From assembly GCA_009929445.1 (NCBI GenBank), contig SAAL01000005.1, positions 1 to 62,656 on the forward strand: DNA of 62,656 bases, read 5' to 3'. A program made the translations under genes and the position numbers. Under the pieces are notes generated by a model that did no database searches, was not told the DNA's origin, and saw only the letters and a program-made list of their open reading frames with translations. Origin of the DNA: Bacteroidia bacterium. GTDB taxonomy: Bacteria; Bacteroidota; Bacteroidia; Bacteroidales; Paludibacteraceae. Below, one piece after another: positions 10,301 to 19,217 of the stretch (its first letter is position 1; each line of letters starts with the position of its first letter).

Positions 10301-10494
10301 CGTGTCACGTTGGTTTCTACATCGGCTGCACTGGCGCCCTGGTAAGTTGTAATTACCATCAGCATGTTCATATCAATTTTTGGCAGCAGATCGACCGACA
10401 GATTTCTCAACGAAAAAAGTCCCAGAATGATAACACCAATGAAGACCAGTATAGTCATAATTGGCTTCTTTACAGCACTTTCGTATATTTTCAT
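7381..10494 (-). CDS. RND-family efflux pump, inner-membrane subunit (AcrB/MexB-like)
   Basis: This is the proton-driven inner-membrane component of a tripartite multidrug efflux system. The 1037 residues give twelve membrane segments and two large periplasmic loops. The proton-relay Asp pair in GMVVDDAIV falls at about residues 399-400 and the Lys in VVKNGIVLVD at about 930, matching AcrB Asp407/Asp408 and Lys940. These residues and the overall length point to the hydrophobe/amphiphile (HAE) group rather than heavy-metal pumps. It follows the fusion-protein gene with an 80-base gap and the TolC-like gene further upstream, in operon order. Substrates cannot be read from sequence. Confidence 0.93.
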   Translation of the reverse strand: MKIYESAVKKPIMTILVFIGVIILGLFSLRNLSVDLLPKIDMNMLMVITTYQGASAADVETNVTRPLENVLNTVPSLKELTSSSRENRSVVTMQFEFGKDLDELTNDVRDKLSLVKAMLPENAEEPIIMKFSTDMIPVIMLSATAEKSIPALYRILDDNVANRLARIDGVGSVSIAGAPQRQIQVYVDPVKMEAHKLTVEGIAQKIGAENINIPAGTMDVGNETFSLRVQGEFKDPKEINNIIVGNYGGKSIFLSDVATVTDSFEERVQESYTNGVQGAVMVVQKQSGANTVDIANQVLKALPEIQKNLPPDVKITVINDTSDGIKNTINGLTETVLFAFIFVIIVVLFFLGRWRATIIIILTIPVSLVASFIYLYATGGTLNIISLSSLSIAIGMVVDDAIVVLENITTHIERGSRPKSAAVHGTNEVSLSVVASTLTLIAVFFPLTLVTGFAGVMFKELGWIVTIIMTMSLICAMTLTPMLSSQMLRLDRNPTKLTQKIYSPIQRFLDWLDNVYTRFVNWTVRNRKKTILFTTLFFILSLLPVGLIGTEFFPASDDGYISAKIELPIGTRMEITRELAQELQKKWKEENPEIETINFSVGQASSSNVWGSLQSNGSHIIDMDCRLVSIKNRDKSVFDLIAKFQAELDKMPEIRKSNVSTGENGMMGGQSNLEIDIFGYDFNKTDQIARDLSTRFGKIEGLTNIQVSREEYVPEFQVDFDREKLAMHGLNIATASNFLKNRINGLTASLYREDGQEYFIRISYDPRYRQSLTDVENILIYNTQGSPVRVKDLGTVVERFTPPTIQRKDRQRVVTVSATLSGTTIDKAVTAIKTEIDKVEVPSDVIIDIGGSYEEQQESFADLGILFFIIILLVYIVMASQFESLTYPFIIMFSVPFGISGVILAMVITGGTLNIMSFIGLIMLVGIVVKNGIVLVDYINLNRERGMGIIRAVVAGGKSRLRPVLMTTATTILGMLPLALSQSEGSEMWRPMAVTVIGGLSVSTVLTLLVVPVLYTIAAGIGVKRQSKKMAKKLQVK

Positions 10495-10574
10495 TTAATG
10501 TGTTTTTTTACTTTTTTCACTCTCCGTAAAGTGAGATTTATTTTTTCTAAAAAAAAGCGACGAAATGAACGATC

Positions 10575-11618
10575 TTATTTATTGGCTTCTGTTTCTTTCT
10601 TTTCTTCGCTTACGGTTACCTCCATCTGATCGTTGAGCTTTGACTGACCTGCTACAACCACCTGCGAACCGGCAGGAACACCTGAAATAAGCTCATATTC
10701 GGCATCAAGGCGTTGCCCAAGTTTTACCTCATTGAATGACACTTTTCCATCCTTGTACACATACACAAACCGGTTACCCGAACCTACCTGTTTTACCACA
10801 GCCTGATCGGGGACTACTACGCGGTTTTCAGTACCCAGATTCATGGTTACACGTGCGTACATACCGGGACGAACCTTGTTTCCGCTGTTTTGCATTTTTA
10901 TCTCAACGCCAAAAGTACGGGTCATTTCATCCACCGTAGGGTATATTTTACTTACCGTTCCGCCGAATCGCTGATTGGGGAAAGCATCAAAACTGATATC
11001 CACTCCCATACCCTGTCTAACTTTGGGGAAATAGGTTTCGGATACATTCACTATTACTTTCAGTGGATTGATCTGCATGACGGTAAGTACCGGAAGCTGA
11101 CCGGTAAACAAATCACCGTTGTCGTAATTTTTGGCTGTTACCACTCCGCTTATCGGACTGATGAGATAGGTATTCTCCTGTAAATTCTTCATCGAAGTTT
11201 CGGCCTGGTCCAGCTGAGCTTTCAGATTGTCAACATCCTGTTTTGATACACCTCCTACCTGATACAATTCGAGCAGGCGGTTGTAATTTTCACGCAAATT
11301 ACCAATCTGAGTTTGATAATTCTCCAGATTTACAGCATCCATTTGTACCAAACGCTGACCTTTGCCCACCTGTGAACCCACTTCAACCATGATGCGGCGT
11401 ATGCGTCCAGGTGTTACAGGTGCAATGCTGTTTTTCACTTCGGGCTGAATGGTAGCTGTAAATTCGGCTATTTGCGGTACGTTGCGTTCAAATACCTTTG
11501 CAAGTTTTACTGATGGTTTTTCGGCCACAGTTTCAGTTTTTTTCTCCTTGCCGCCACACGAAACGAGGCCCACTGTCAGTGCAAGTAAACTTATTAAAAA
11601 CAAATTATTAAGTTTCAT
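10575..11618 (-). CDS. Membrane fusion protein of the RND efflux system (AcrA/HlyD family)
   Basis: The periplasmic adaptor links the RND pump to the outer-membrane channel. The 347-residue protein has a lipoprotein signal with the lipid-bearing Cys at 21 (LVSC), a split lipoyl/barrel-sandwich domain (around IRRIMVEVGSQVGKGQ and ISPISGVVTAKNYDNGDLF), a short alpha-helical hairpin between the halves, a beta-barrel domain and a membrane-proximal domain (VVVPDQAVVKQ). The start is the ATG directly before the signal peptide. It sits between the TolC-like and pump genes. Confidence 0.92.
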   Translation of the reverse strand: MKLNNLFLISLLALTVGLVSCGGKEKKTETVAEKPSVKLAKVFERNVPQIAEFTATIQPEVKNSIAPVTPGRIRRIMVEVGSQVGKGQRLVQMDAVNLENYQTQIGNLRENYNRLLELYQVGGVSKQDVDNLKAQLDQAETSMKNLQENTYLISPISGVVTAKNYDNGDLFTGQLPVLTVMQINPLKVIVNVSETYFPKVRQGMGVDISFDAFPNQRFGGTVSKIYPTVDEMTRTFGVEIKMQNSGNKVRPGMYARVTMNLGTENRVVVPDQAVVKQVGSGNRFVYVYKDGKVSFNEVKLGQRLDAEYELISGVPAGSQVVVAGQSKLNDQMEVTVSEEKKETEANK

Positions 11619-11716
11619 ATATTTTTTGTTGTTATTAAATTCTATTATTTTAAAATTCGCCCTGATTCGGGTATTTATATTATTAAAAATTTGATTTTAC
11701 TATAATCTGATGCCTT

Positions 11717-13048
11717 TTAATTATTTCCGATCAGTTTATCCAGATCGGCTTTTGCTGATAAATAATCAGAAATTGCCTGACGATATGATAATTGTGACTG
11801 AGTAATAGCTAAAGCGGCGTTTTGCAGTTCTACCATGGTTCCGGCACCGTTTTCGTATCTTTTTGAGGAAATGGTGTATGCCTTTTCGGATAATTCCACA
11901 CTTTTTCGGGCTGCTTCAACCTGTTTTACCGATTTATTCATTTTGTCAAGTGCTGAGATTGCCTGTAATTGTATTCCGCTTTTGGCCTGGTCGCGTTGCA
12001 ACAGCAGTTCCTGTTCCTGAATTTTCAGCTGCTTTTCTTTGATCGTACCGGTGAAAATGCCGGTTATGGGCACTCTCAGCTGTAGCCCGACTATCAATCC
12101 CTGACCAAACCAGTCCTTGCTTGCTTCTACCATGATAGGCACCTGTCCGAAGTTCAACATGGTTTGTTTGCTTCCGGTTCCGCTATATCCATATTGACTG
12201 AAAGCGGCAAGAGTGGGCATTCGTTGAGTTTTTTGCAATTGAAGTGATTTTTGGAGCTGCATACGACCAATATCAAGCTGACGTAAGTCGGGATTATTTT
12301 CAAAATCATAATCATTTATGCTTTTTACCTCCACAATGTTGCTTTCAAAATCGGTGAGTGAATCCGATACTTTTATCGGTATGTTGATATCCATTCCCAT
12401 CAGTACTTTCAGATAGGCTTTGGACTGTGCTATACCGTTTTCGGCCTGAAGTATGTTGGGGAGCAGATTGTTCAGCTGAACTTCGGCCGAAATGTAATCG
12501 TAAGCAGCAAGCATACCGGTTTCATACCCTTTTTTGGCAATTTCATAGTTTTTCTTTGCCAGTGCGTAGCCATCCTGCAACACTTTGTATGAGTCCTGTA
12601 CTACCAGTACGTTGTAGTAGGCTTTTGTTACTTCGTTTCTGAGTGTAATTTTCGAAGCAATCGCTTTTTCGGCAGCTGATTGCATCTCGAGTGTTGTCAT
12701 CTGTATGCTGTGCCACAGAGCTGGTGCAAAGAGTGGCAGCGAGAGTGACATTCCGAGCGAAGCATTGAAATCGGAAGGTGAATCCATTACCTGACCAAAC
12801 ATATTCATCTTTGCAGGAACAAGAAATTTGGAGTATTGTCCCGTTCCTTCCAGATTAGGTATCAGAGCGTACCAGGCACTCTTCTTGGAATAATCTGTCC
12901 TTTCGATTACCTTATCGGCGATTTTAATCGTCGGACTTTCACTCAGAGCTATTTCTACAGCCTGAGGCAGAGTCAACCGCAGGGTATCCTGCGAATAGAG
13001 ACCGCTCATCAGCATCAGGCTTATTATTAATAATCCGGTTTTCTTCAT
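11717..13048 (-). CDS. TolC-family outer-membrane efflux channel
   Basis: The 443-residue protein has a cleavable signal peptide (MKKTGLLIISLMLMSGLYSQ) and two internally repeated helical halves with long heptad-like coils, as expected for TolC-like outer-membrane factors. TolC-family features include LPQAVEIALSESPTIK near the N-terminus and SYRQAISDYLSAKADLDKLIG at the end. It is second in the operon, 27 bases after the TetR gene, and supplies the exit duct for the pump encoded downstream. Confidence 0.92.
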   Translation of the reverse strand: MKKTGLLIISLMLMSGLYSQDTLRLTLPQAVEIALSESPTIKIADKVIERTDYSKKSAWYALIPNLEGTGQYSKFLVPAKMNMFGQVMDSPSDFNASLGMSLSLPLFAPALWHSIQMTTLEMQSAAEKAIASKITLRNEVTKAYYNVLVVQDSYKVLQDGYALAKKNYEIAKKGYETGMLAAYDYISAEVQLNNLLPNILQAENGIAQSKAYLKVLMGMDINIPIKVSDSLTDFESNIVEVKSINDYDFENNPDLRQLDIGRMQLQKSLQLQKTQRMPTLAAFSQYGYSGTGSKQTMLNFGQVPIMVEASKDWFGQGLIVGLQLRVPITGIFTGTIKEKQLKIQEQELLLQRDQAKSGIQLQAISALDKMNKSVKQVEAARKSVELSEKAYTISSKRYENGAGTMVELQNAALAITQSQLSYRQAISDYLSAKADLDKLIGNN

Positions 13049-13075
13049 TTTTTTTTGATGTAAAAAATTCTTTTT

Positions 13076-13681
13076 TTAATCTTTCATTATTTGTTCCTGA
13101 ACGTATTTCAATCCTTTTTCGTTTGTAATCAGTCTTACTATCATATCGATGTAAAATTCCGTGATTCGTTTAACCGGAATTTTCGGTGAATGATTCAAAA
13201 TATCTCTGTATGAATTGCTTAACTGAACAACATGATATATGGCGCTTAATTCTATATCTAAATCCTCTCTGTAATATCCCTCTTCGATTCCCTGCCTGAG
13301 ATTGTTCATAAAACTTTCTTTCATCAAGTCGGTTTTGTGTTTCATGTAATCATTGTATATGGAAGGATAGTACTTTTCAAGATCGTAATTGAAAGAAGTA
13401 CAATCATTGTGAGCATGCAATTTCACTTCTTTTATTATTAATATCAACGCATCAATGGCATTTTTGTTCCGGTACATTTTCATGAACTTTTCAGTCACTA
13501 AAGACGTTTGAAATTCGAGAACAGCTTTAACCAAATCTTCCTTTTTTGGAAAAATCTGATAAAATGTTTTTTTTGAAAAGCGTAACTCGTTACAAATATC
13601 ATCAATAGAAATACTCCTAATGCCAAATTGCTGAAACTTGGCTGAAGCAGAGTGAATGATTTGTTGAGTAAGTTGATCCAT
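13076..13681 (-). CDS. TetR-family transcriptional regulator of the efflux operon
   Basis: The 201-residue protein MDQLTQQIIHSASAKFQQFG... has the TetR N-terminal three-helix DNA-binding domain (SIDDICNELRFSKKTFYQIF, about residues 23-42) followed by an all-helical ligand/dimer domain. The frame is open to 13747, but a TACTTTTG -7 box at 13705-13712 lies within that extension and the extra 22 residues are hydrophobic noise, so the ATG at 13681 is the start. As first gene of the operon it probably represses its own promoter and the downstream efflux genes, as is usual for TetR regulators; the inducer is unknown. Confidence 0.9.
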   Translation of the reverse strand: MDQLTQQIIHSASAKFQQFGIRSISIDDICNELRFSKKTFYQIFPKKEDLVKAVLEFQTSLVTEKFMKMYRNKNAIDALILIIKEVKLHAHNDCTSFNYDLEKYYPSIYNDYMKHKTDLMKESFMNNLRQGIEEGYYREDLDIELSAIYHVVQLSNSYRDILNHSPKIPVKRITEFYIDMIVRLITNEKGLKYVQEQIMKD

Positions 13682-13704
13682 AAACCGGGAAAAAAAATCA
13701 ATTG

Positions 13705-13712
13705 CAAAAGTA
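13705..13712 (-). promoter_or_regulatory. Putative -7 element of the tetR-efflux operon
   Basis: TACTTTTG on the minus strand, 24 bases before the chosen start. The short palindrome ATTCGAAT at 13730-13737 overlaps the expected -33 region and could be part of an operator; this is weak. Confidence 0.45.
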
Positions 13713-13861
13713 AAAAATAATATCAATAAATTCGAATAATTACACATTATTTTTTGTTAAGAAAAATTTCAATCATTTCATATTGCTGTTTATCAACTAT
13801 TTAATAATAGTACTTGGAAACTTATAAATTTTCATGGTTTCCTAATCCAAAATTAGAAATT

Positions 13862-13893
13862 AAAAAAACCTCAGATGAAAGTCTGAGGTTTTT
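13862..13893 (-). terminator. Terminator of the wza-wzc operon
   Basis: Stem CCTCAGA / TCTGAGG flanked by A7 on one side and T5 on the other, so it can end transcription on either strand. It lies 18 bases past the Wzc-like stop codon and shields the tetR promoter from read-through. Confidence 0.85.
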
Positions 13894-13910
13894 GATTTAT
13901 AAAAATATTA

Positions 13911-16316
13911 TTAATTCTTTTTCGTCAGCTTATCTATAAAATCTGATAGTCTATCACCAAAAGTAATTTTCGGGGCATTCGAAGATTTGTATTTACTGCC
14001 GTAACCGTAACTGTAGCCATATCCTGATGATACAGGTGTGCCATTCAGGATTACCCCCATGCCGTTCAACCTGTTTTCCTTATATATTTCATTTATCAGA
14101 TCTGCAGCATCTTTTGGTGTATAATCCTGGCGTGCTACGTAAATACAGTTGTCAGCAATTCTGTTGAGCAAATAAGTGTCAGAAACCACACCAATGGGAG
14201 CTGTGTCCACAATAATGTAATCATATATTTTTTTCAATTCCTCTATTAATTCATCCACGCGGTTGCTCATCAGCAGTTCTGATGGATTGGGTGGTATGGG
14301 TCCTGCCGGTATCACATTAAGAAGTGGATGAAAACCTGATTTTTCGATTACATCGTTTATGCTGTAACTGGTATTAGTTATAAAAAGTGTCACTCCTTTG
14401 TCTTTCGGTATGTGCATGTATTCACCCAGCATTGGATTACGTATGTCCATTCCTATGAGCACAACTTTCTTTTTCATCAGTGCTAAAGACATAGCTATAT
14501 TTATGGAAGTGAAAGATTTACCTTCGCCGCTTATGCTGGAGGTTATGAGAATTACCGGTGACTTTTTGGAGCCTATCAGGAATTGAAGATTGGTTCGGAT
14601 GAGACGAAACATTTCAACAATCGGAGTGGTCTTTCCTTCTCTCACCACCACCCTTTCGGATTCGCGGCTTACTGCAACATTGCCCAAATACGGTGGTTTC
14701 ACCAAATTCTGGAATTCTTTTGAGTCTTCTATCTTATTGTTGATCAAATCTTTAAGATAAATAACCAAGAACGGAATAAGTACACCTAACATGATGGCTA
14801 CCAGGTAAATGGTCATTCTTTTGGGTGCTACCGGATCAAGTGATGCATAAGCTCTATCAATGGTACGGGCTGCGGGCGCTGTACTGGCGAGACTCAATGC
14901 ATTCTCAAGTTTCTTCTGTGACAGAAAAATGTACAGGTTCTGAGTAATTTCCTGTTCCCGTTTTATTTCCAGAAATTGACGTTCCTGTGTCGGAACATTC
15001 TTAATCCGGGTATTGAATTGGGCGTCTTTCTTGAGAACATCATTTTTAGCTATCTGAAGGCCGTTTTTCACACTGTTGACACTTGCGAGTACATTTGCCC
15101 GAAGGGCGTCTATCTGTTGATCTGCCTGGATAAGTGAGGGATTTTTTTCTTTTGCCGTTTGAGCGAGTTTCATCCTTTCGAGTACGGCCATATTATATTC
15201 CTGAATAGATTTAGCTAATGCAGGATCTTCGGTAACTACGTTGGCAGGTATTAAATTTCCCGAGTTCTTAGGATTTTTAATGTAATTTTCAACCGATTGA
15301 ATCATATTAAGCTGTGTGCCCAGTTCGGTGAGTTTCTTCTCATATTCGCTGGCAGACTCAAGATACAGAGTAGCTTCGGATGAAAGGTCTGTAAGGCTTT
15401 GTGAACGTTTATACCCCTCAACGCTTGTTTCCCATTTGAATAAATTTTTTGAAATAATATCTAACTGATCATTGATGAAGTTGGCTGTATTGGTAGCTAT
15501 GATGTTTTTATCAACGATGGCATCGAGGTTGTATAATTCAACTATTTTATTTAGATAGTCCTGTGCTTTGGGAATATTGGATTCAACTGTTGAAATCTGA
15601 ATGGCGTTTGATTGCTTGTTTACGGTGGATACACTAATTTTTCCACCATTTTTCTCGAGCAACTGGTTAATGGGATAAACCACAATTTTATACTTTGCAC
15701 CTTCTTCCAACGCATTTTTGGAAATAAAACCAATCTTACCCAGTGGAGTTTCAAAAGTTTGCTGAATATTATCCAGCTTATATTTTTCTTTTAAGCCGTT
15801 TCCTGCATTAAATTCAACTTTGTATTTACCCAGACTTTCTTTGACATGAAAAATAAGCGGTTGATTTATTGTTCCGAGAGTTTCTTTTGAAATATTTAAT
15901 GTAAATGGAAAATCCCTGTACTTTTCCACATATTTCAATCCATCTTTTTCAAAATACTCTATTTGTAGTCCTAATGAATCAATTGCCTGTTTGAGTATTT
16001 TTTTCGAACTAATTACCTGAATTTCATCTTCCACTTCTTTGGAAACTCCGTTGAAACCCAGACTTTCCATCATGGCCATTTGAGAAATGCCGGGCGTGGT
16101 GTTATCATTTCTGAGAAGTATGGTAGTTTGAATTTTGTATTTGGTTTCGGTTTTTCTGATAAAAAGCGTTGCCAGAATCAGGCAAATTATTACCACCAGT
16201 ACAAACCAGTACCACTTTTGAATATACTTAAACAGCAAATCCCTTAAATGAATTGTGTCTCCATTATTCTGAGAACTGCTGACTGAGGGTGAATTCGATT
16301 TTAAATTGTTTTGCAT
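13911..16316 (-). CDS. Wzc-like polysaccharide co-polymerase with BY-type tyrosine kinase
   Basis: Inner-membrane protein that controls chain length and export of a surface polysaccharide. Order in the 801 residues: a first membrane segment near 35-52, a large periplasmic Wzz-type domain with coiled coil, a second membrane segment near 505-525, then a cytoplasmic kinase with Walker A (SGEGKSF, about 595), Walker A' (VVLIGMDIRNP) and Walker B (YIIVDTAP). The C-terminus has a Tyr cluster (GYGYSYGYGSKY), the usual autophosphorylation site. It follows the Wza-like gene with a 23-base gap. No polymerase, flippase or glycosyltransferase genes are adjacent. Confidence 0.93.
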   Translation of the reverse strand: MQNNLKSNSPSVSSSQNNGDTIHLRDLLFKYIQKWYWFVLVVIICLILATLFIRKTETKYKIQTTILLRNDNTTPGISQMAMMESLGFNGVSKEVEDEIQVISSKKILKQAIDSLGLQIEYFEKDGLKYVEKYRDFPFTLNISKETLGTINQPLIFHVKESLGKYKVEFNAGNGLKEKYKLDNIQQTFETPLGKIGFISKNALEEGAKYKIVVYPINQLLEKNGGKISVSTVNKQSNAIQISTVESNIPKAQDYLNKIVELYNLDAIVDKNIIATNTANFINDQLDIISKNLFKWETSVEGYKRSQSLTDLSSEATLYLESASEYEKKLTELGTQLNMIQSVENYIKNPKNSGNLIPANVVTEDPALAKSIQEYNMAVLERMKLAQTAKEKNPSLIQADQQIDALRANVLASVNSVKNGLQIAKNDVLKKDAQFNTRIKNVPTQERQFLEIKREQEITQNLYIFLSQKKLENALSLASTAPAARTIDRAYASLDPVAPKRMTIYLVAIMLGVLIPFLVIYLKDLINNKIEDSKEFQNLVKPPYLGNVAVSRESERVVVREGKTTPIVEMFRLIRTNLQFLIGSKKSPVILITSSISGEGKSFTSINIAMSLALMKKKVVLIGMDIRNPMLGEYMHIPKDKGVTLFITNTSYSINDVIEKSGFHPLLNVIPAGPIPPNPSELLMSNRVDELIEELKKIYDYIIVDTAPIGVVSDTYLLNRIADNCIYVARQDYTPKDAADLINEIYKENRLNGMGVILNGTPVSSGYGYSYGYGSKYKSSNAPKITFGDRLSDFIDKLTKKN

Positions 16317-16339
16317 AACGAACCGTCTGAGATTTTAAT

Positions 16340-17134
16340 TTAGTTGGATCTGGAAATAGAATATACCAGCGTTATTAATGTAGCCAAAGTGGATACAGAT
16401 GACAAATAAAGAGGTATATTCTGTGATGAAACTGATTTTACGCTATTAGGTTCTACGTAAATAACATCGTTTTGCTGAACGTAGTAATAAGGTGAATTAA
16501 ATAAACTTCCGTCGTTGAGATTTAGTCTTGAAAACTCCACTTTTCCACTGTTCTCGCGTCTTATCAGTACATTTTCCCGTTTTCCGTAGGCCGTCAGATC
16601 ACCCGCCAGCCCCAACGCATCCAGCAGCGTACTGCGTTCGTTTGTCAGCGCATACTGACCAGGTCTGTTCACCTCACCGAGTATAGTAACCGTAGAATTT
16701 ATAAAACGGATATTTACAATGGGCTTTTCCACATACACTTCCAACTCTTTAGTAATCAAAGCAATAAGCTGACTTCTGGTAAGACCTTCGGCTTTTATTT
16801 TTCCCACTACCGGAAAATGAATATTTCCTTCAATATCTACCACGTAGGGTTGCAGAGTTTGAGGAGCGTAAATCTGGTCGGATCCGGGTGATGAATAGGA
16901 TACAAACGGCATGTTAAAATTGGCAACAGCTTTCGGGTCCAGGCCCGAAACGGTAATGCCCAGCATATCACCACTGACAATTATTGCTTCGTGGCGGAAC
17001 GACGACCGGAGATTTATCGAATCTGCTGCATTTTTATCTATTCCATTGAAGTATGTCAGTTTCTTCTGACTTGTACAACCGGCTATCACCAATATTAACA
17101 TCAATGTAAAAAAATAAATTTGGTTTTTCTTCAT
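16340..17134 (-). CDS. Wza-like outer-membrane polysaccharide export lipoprotein
   Basis: The 264-residue protein has a lipoprotein signal with Cys20 (VIAGC), a Poly_export domain (LGITVSGLDPKAVANFNMPF ... VDIEGNIHFPVVGKIKAEG) and an SLBB domain (VTILGEVNRPGQYALT). It should form the periplasmic/outer-membrane conduit for the polysaccharide handled by the Wzc-like kinase encoded downstream. The C-terminus ends in a short hydrophobic stretch (LSSVSTLATLITLVYSIS). TACGTTTG at 17174-17181 is a possible -7 box. Confidence 0.92.
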   Translation of the reverse strand: MKKNQIYFFTLMLILVIAGCTSQKKLTYFNGIDKNAADSINLRSSFRHEAIIVSGDMLGITVSGLDPKAVANFNMPFVSYSSPGSDQIYAPQTLQPYVVDIEGNIHFPVVGKIKAEGLTRSQLIALITKELEVYVEKPIVNIRFINSTVTILGEVNRPGQYALTNERSTLLDALGLAGDLTAYGKRENVLIRRENSGKVEFSRLNLNDGSLFNSPYYYVQQNDVIYVEPNSVKSVSSQNIPLYLSSVSTLATLITLVYSISRSN

Positions 17135-17429
17135 ATAAAATCTTGTATATTATTTTTCGAAAAATATCAATACCAAACGTAAAAATTATGAACTTATTGG
17201 CTACTTAAATAAAATAACTTACAAAAATAGGGAAAAAATGCATGAGTTTACTCAAAATAAACTATTAAAATCAAAAGTTTTCGTTTTTCAAGAAATAAAC
17301 ATTTGATACCGCAAAAGTATTTAAAGAAGGTTTGTTTAAGAATGAATTTAATTTTTCATGATGAAAAACCTTTCTCGTCATCAAAACAAATGCATTCTTT
17401 TTTCGTTAAATTATAAAACACAATTTATC
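17135..17429. other. Divergent intergenic region, AT-rich, candidate promoters only
   Basis: The 295 bases between the divergent wza-like and dipeptidase genes contain several minus-strand TAnnTTTG matches (17174-17181, 17222-17229 and 17312-17319); the second has TTTG 23 bases upstream. Nothing coding or structured stands out. No clear plus-strand promoter for the dipeptidase gene was found. Confidence 0.5.
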
Positions 17430-18788
17430 ATGGAAATAAAAGAATACATCAAAGAAAATGAAAACCGTTTTTTCGAGGAACTTTTCAGTCTGATCAGAAT
17501 ACCCAGTGTGAGTTCGCATTCCGACAAGAAGGCCGAATTAATGCAATGTGCCGAACAATGGAAAAAACTGTTGCTCGAAGCCGGAGTTGATAAAGCCGAA
17601 ATACTCCCTACAAAAGGCAATCCGGTAGTTTTTGCATCGAAAACTACCGACCCGAAACTACCTACAGTGATGGTTTACGGCCACTACGACGTGATGCCGG
17701 CAGAGCCTTTGGAGCTTTGGGATTCGCCGCCATTCGAACCCGAAATACGCGACGGGAAAGTATATGCGCGGGGAGCCGACGATGATAAAGGACAATCGTT
17801 TCTGCAGGCCAAAGCATTCGAATACCTGGTAAAAACCAACCAGCTGAAATGCAATGTGAAATTCATCCTCGAAGGCGAAGAAGAAATCGGATCGCCCAGC
17901 CTGGAAGATTTCTGCAAAAAAAACAAAAAATTACTGGCCTGCGATACCATACTTGTATCGGATACAAGCATGCTGGCAGCCGACAAACCAAGTATCACAA
18001 CCGGACTGAGAGGGCTGGCATACTGGGAAATTGAAGTTACATCGGCCAACAGGGATCTTCATTCGGGTATTTTCGGCGGAGCTGTAGCCAATCCTATCAA
18101 CGAACTTGCAAAAATCCTGGCACAACTGACTGATAATGAAGGAAAAATTACGATACCGCATTTCTATGACGATGTGGAGAAAATTAGTAAAAAAGAACGG
18201 GATTTAATCCGCCAGATTCCTTTTGACGAAAAAGAATACATGGAAAACCTCAATATCAACTATTTATATGGTGAGAAAGGTTACTCAACCATCGAGCGAA
18301 CCGGGATCAGGCCTACGCTGGACGTATGCGGAATATGGGGTGGCTATACGGGCGAAGGCAGCAAGACCGTTCTTCCCTCCAAAGCCTACGCCAAGCTTTC
18401 AGCACGGCTGGTACCCAATCAGAAATATGAAAAGATAGCCAAACTGGTAGAGAAACATCTTGTAAAAATAGCACCAAAACACATCGGAATAAAAGTCAGC
18501 AGGCTTCACGGGGCTGAAAGCTATGTATGTCCCATTGATTCAGCAGAATACATTGCAGCTGAAAAAGCATACGAAAAAGCATTTGCTAAAAAACCTTTGC
18601 CCGTACGCCGAGGCGGGAGCATCGGAGTTGTGCCGGTATTTGAGAAAGTGCTGGGTGTGAAACCGATTCTGATGGGATTCGGGCTGGAATCCAATGCCAT
18701 TCACTCACCGAATGAAAATTTCAGCATTGAACTGTATGAAAAAGGCATGGAAACTATTGTAGAATTTTACAGGGAATACTGTAAATAA
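17430..18788 (+). CDS. M20-family dipeptidase
   Basis: Zinc-dependent peptidase of the M20 family (PepV/CNDP-like group) hydrolysing di- or short peptides. Visible metal-site motifs in order: GHYDVMPAEP (His ligand and Asp), ARGADDDKGQ (bridging Asp), EGEEEIGSPS (catalytic Glu and ligand Glu), VSDTSM, and GLESNAIHSPNE (last His). The dimerisation domain lies between, with GLRGLAYWEIEVTS. The frame is open to 17358, but the ATG at 17430 (MEIKEYIKENENRFFEEL) gives the usual family N-terminus and 452 residues. The gene stands alone. Confidence 0.92.
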   Translation: MEIKEYIKENENRFFEELFSLIRIPSVSSHSDKKAELMQCAEQWKKLLLEAGVDKAEILPTKGNPVVFASKTTDPKLPTVMVYGHYDVMPAEPLELWDSPPFEPEIRDGKVYARGADDDKGQSFLQAKAFEYLVKTNQLKCNVKFILEGEEEIGSPSLEDFCKKNKKLLACDTILVSDTSMLAADKPSITTGLRGLAYWEIEVTSANRDLHSGIFGGAVANPINELAKILAQLTDNEGKITIPHFYDDVEKISKKERDLIRQIPFDEKEYMENLNINYLYGEKGYSTIERTGIRPTLDVCGIWGGYTGEGSKTVLPSKAYAKLSARLVPNQKYEKIAKLVEKHLVKIAPKHIGIKVSRLHGAESYVCPIDSAEYIAAEKAYEKAFAKKPLPVRRGGSIGVVPVFEKVLGVKPILMGFGLESNAIHSPNENFSIELYEKGMETIVEFYREYCK

Positions 18789-18947
18789 TTAATATACTGA
18801 ATTTCAATTAAATAGTTACAAAATGAAATTATTTTTCAGCATTTTTTGTTTTTTTGCACAAAAATGTTTTGTAAAACAAAAAAAATGTACTATGTTTAAC
18901 ATTCAATATTGAGTTCAAATTTATTAACTATAAAAACATTTTTTGCC

Positions 18948-19205
18948 ATGACTAAAACAATAACATTCAACGAATTACGTAGAATAAAAGATGCACTGCC
19001 AAGCGGGAGTATGGCCAAGATCGCTAACGAACTTGGTCTGCAAAAAGAAACAGTAAAAAACTATTTTGGCGGAACAGACTACAAAGAGGGTCAAAGTGTG
19101 GGATTGCATATTGAACCGGGACCTGACGGAGGGATTGTTCAACTGGATGACACAAGCATTCTGGAAGTTGCTCAGCGTATGTTGGATGAACAAAGAAACA
19201 AATAA
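18948..19205 (+). CDS. Small helix-turn-helix DNA-binding protein
   Basis: An 85-residue protein. Residues 8-38 (ELRRIKDALPSGSMAKIANE, then LGLQKETVKNYF) form a helix-turn-helix resembling the sigma-70 region 4/LuxR style. The tail has a Gly/Pro-rich turn (IEPGPDGGIVQLDD) and a final helix. I believe homologous short proteins are widespread in Bacteroidota, function unknown. The ATG at 18948 is preferred to the one at 18909, since the upstream 13 residues are not protein-like. A strong terminator follows. Monocistronic; the promoter is not obvious. Confidence 0.85.
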   Translation: MTKTITFNELRRIKDALPSGSMAKIANELGLQKETVKNYFGGTDYKEGQSVGLHIEPGPDGGIVQLDDTSILEVAQRMLDEQRNK

Positions 19206-19217
19206 ATCAAACCGAAA

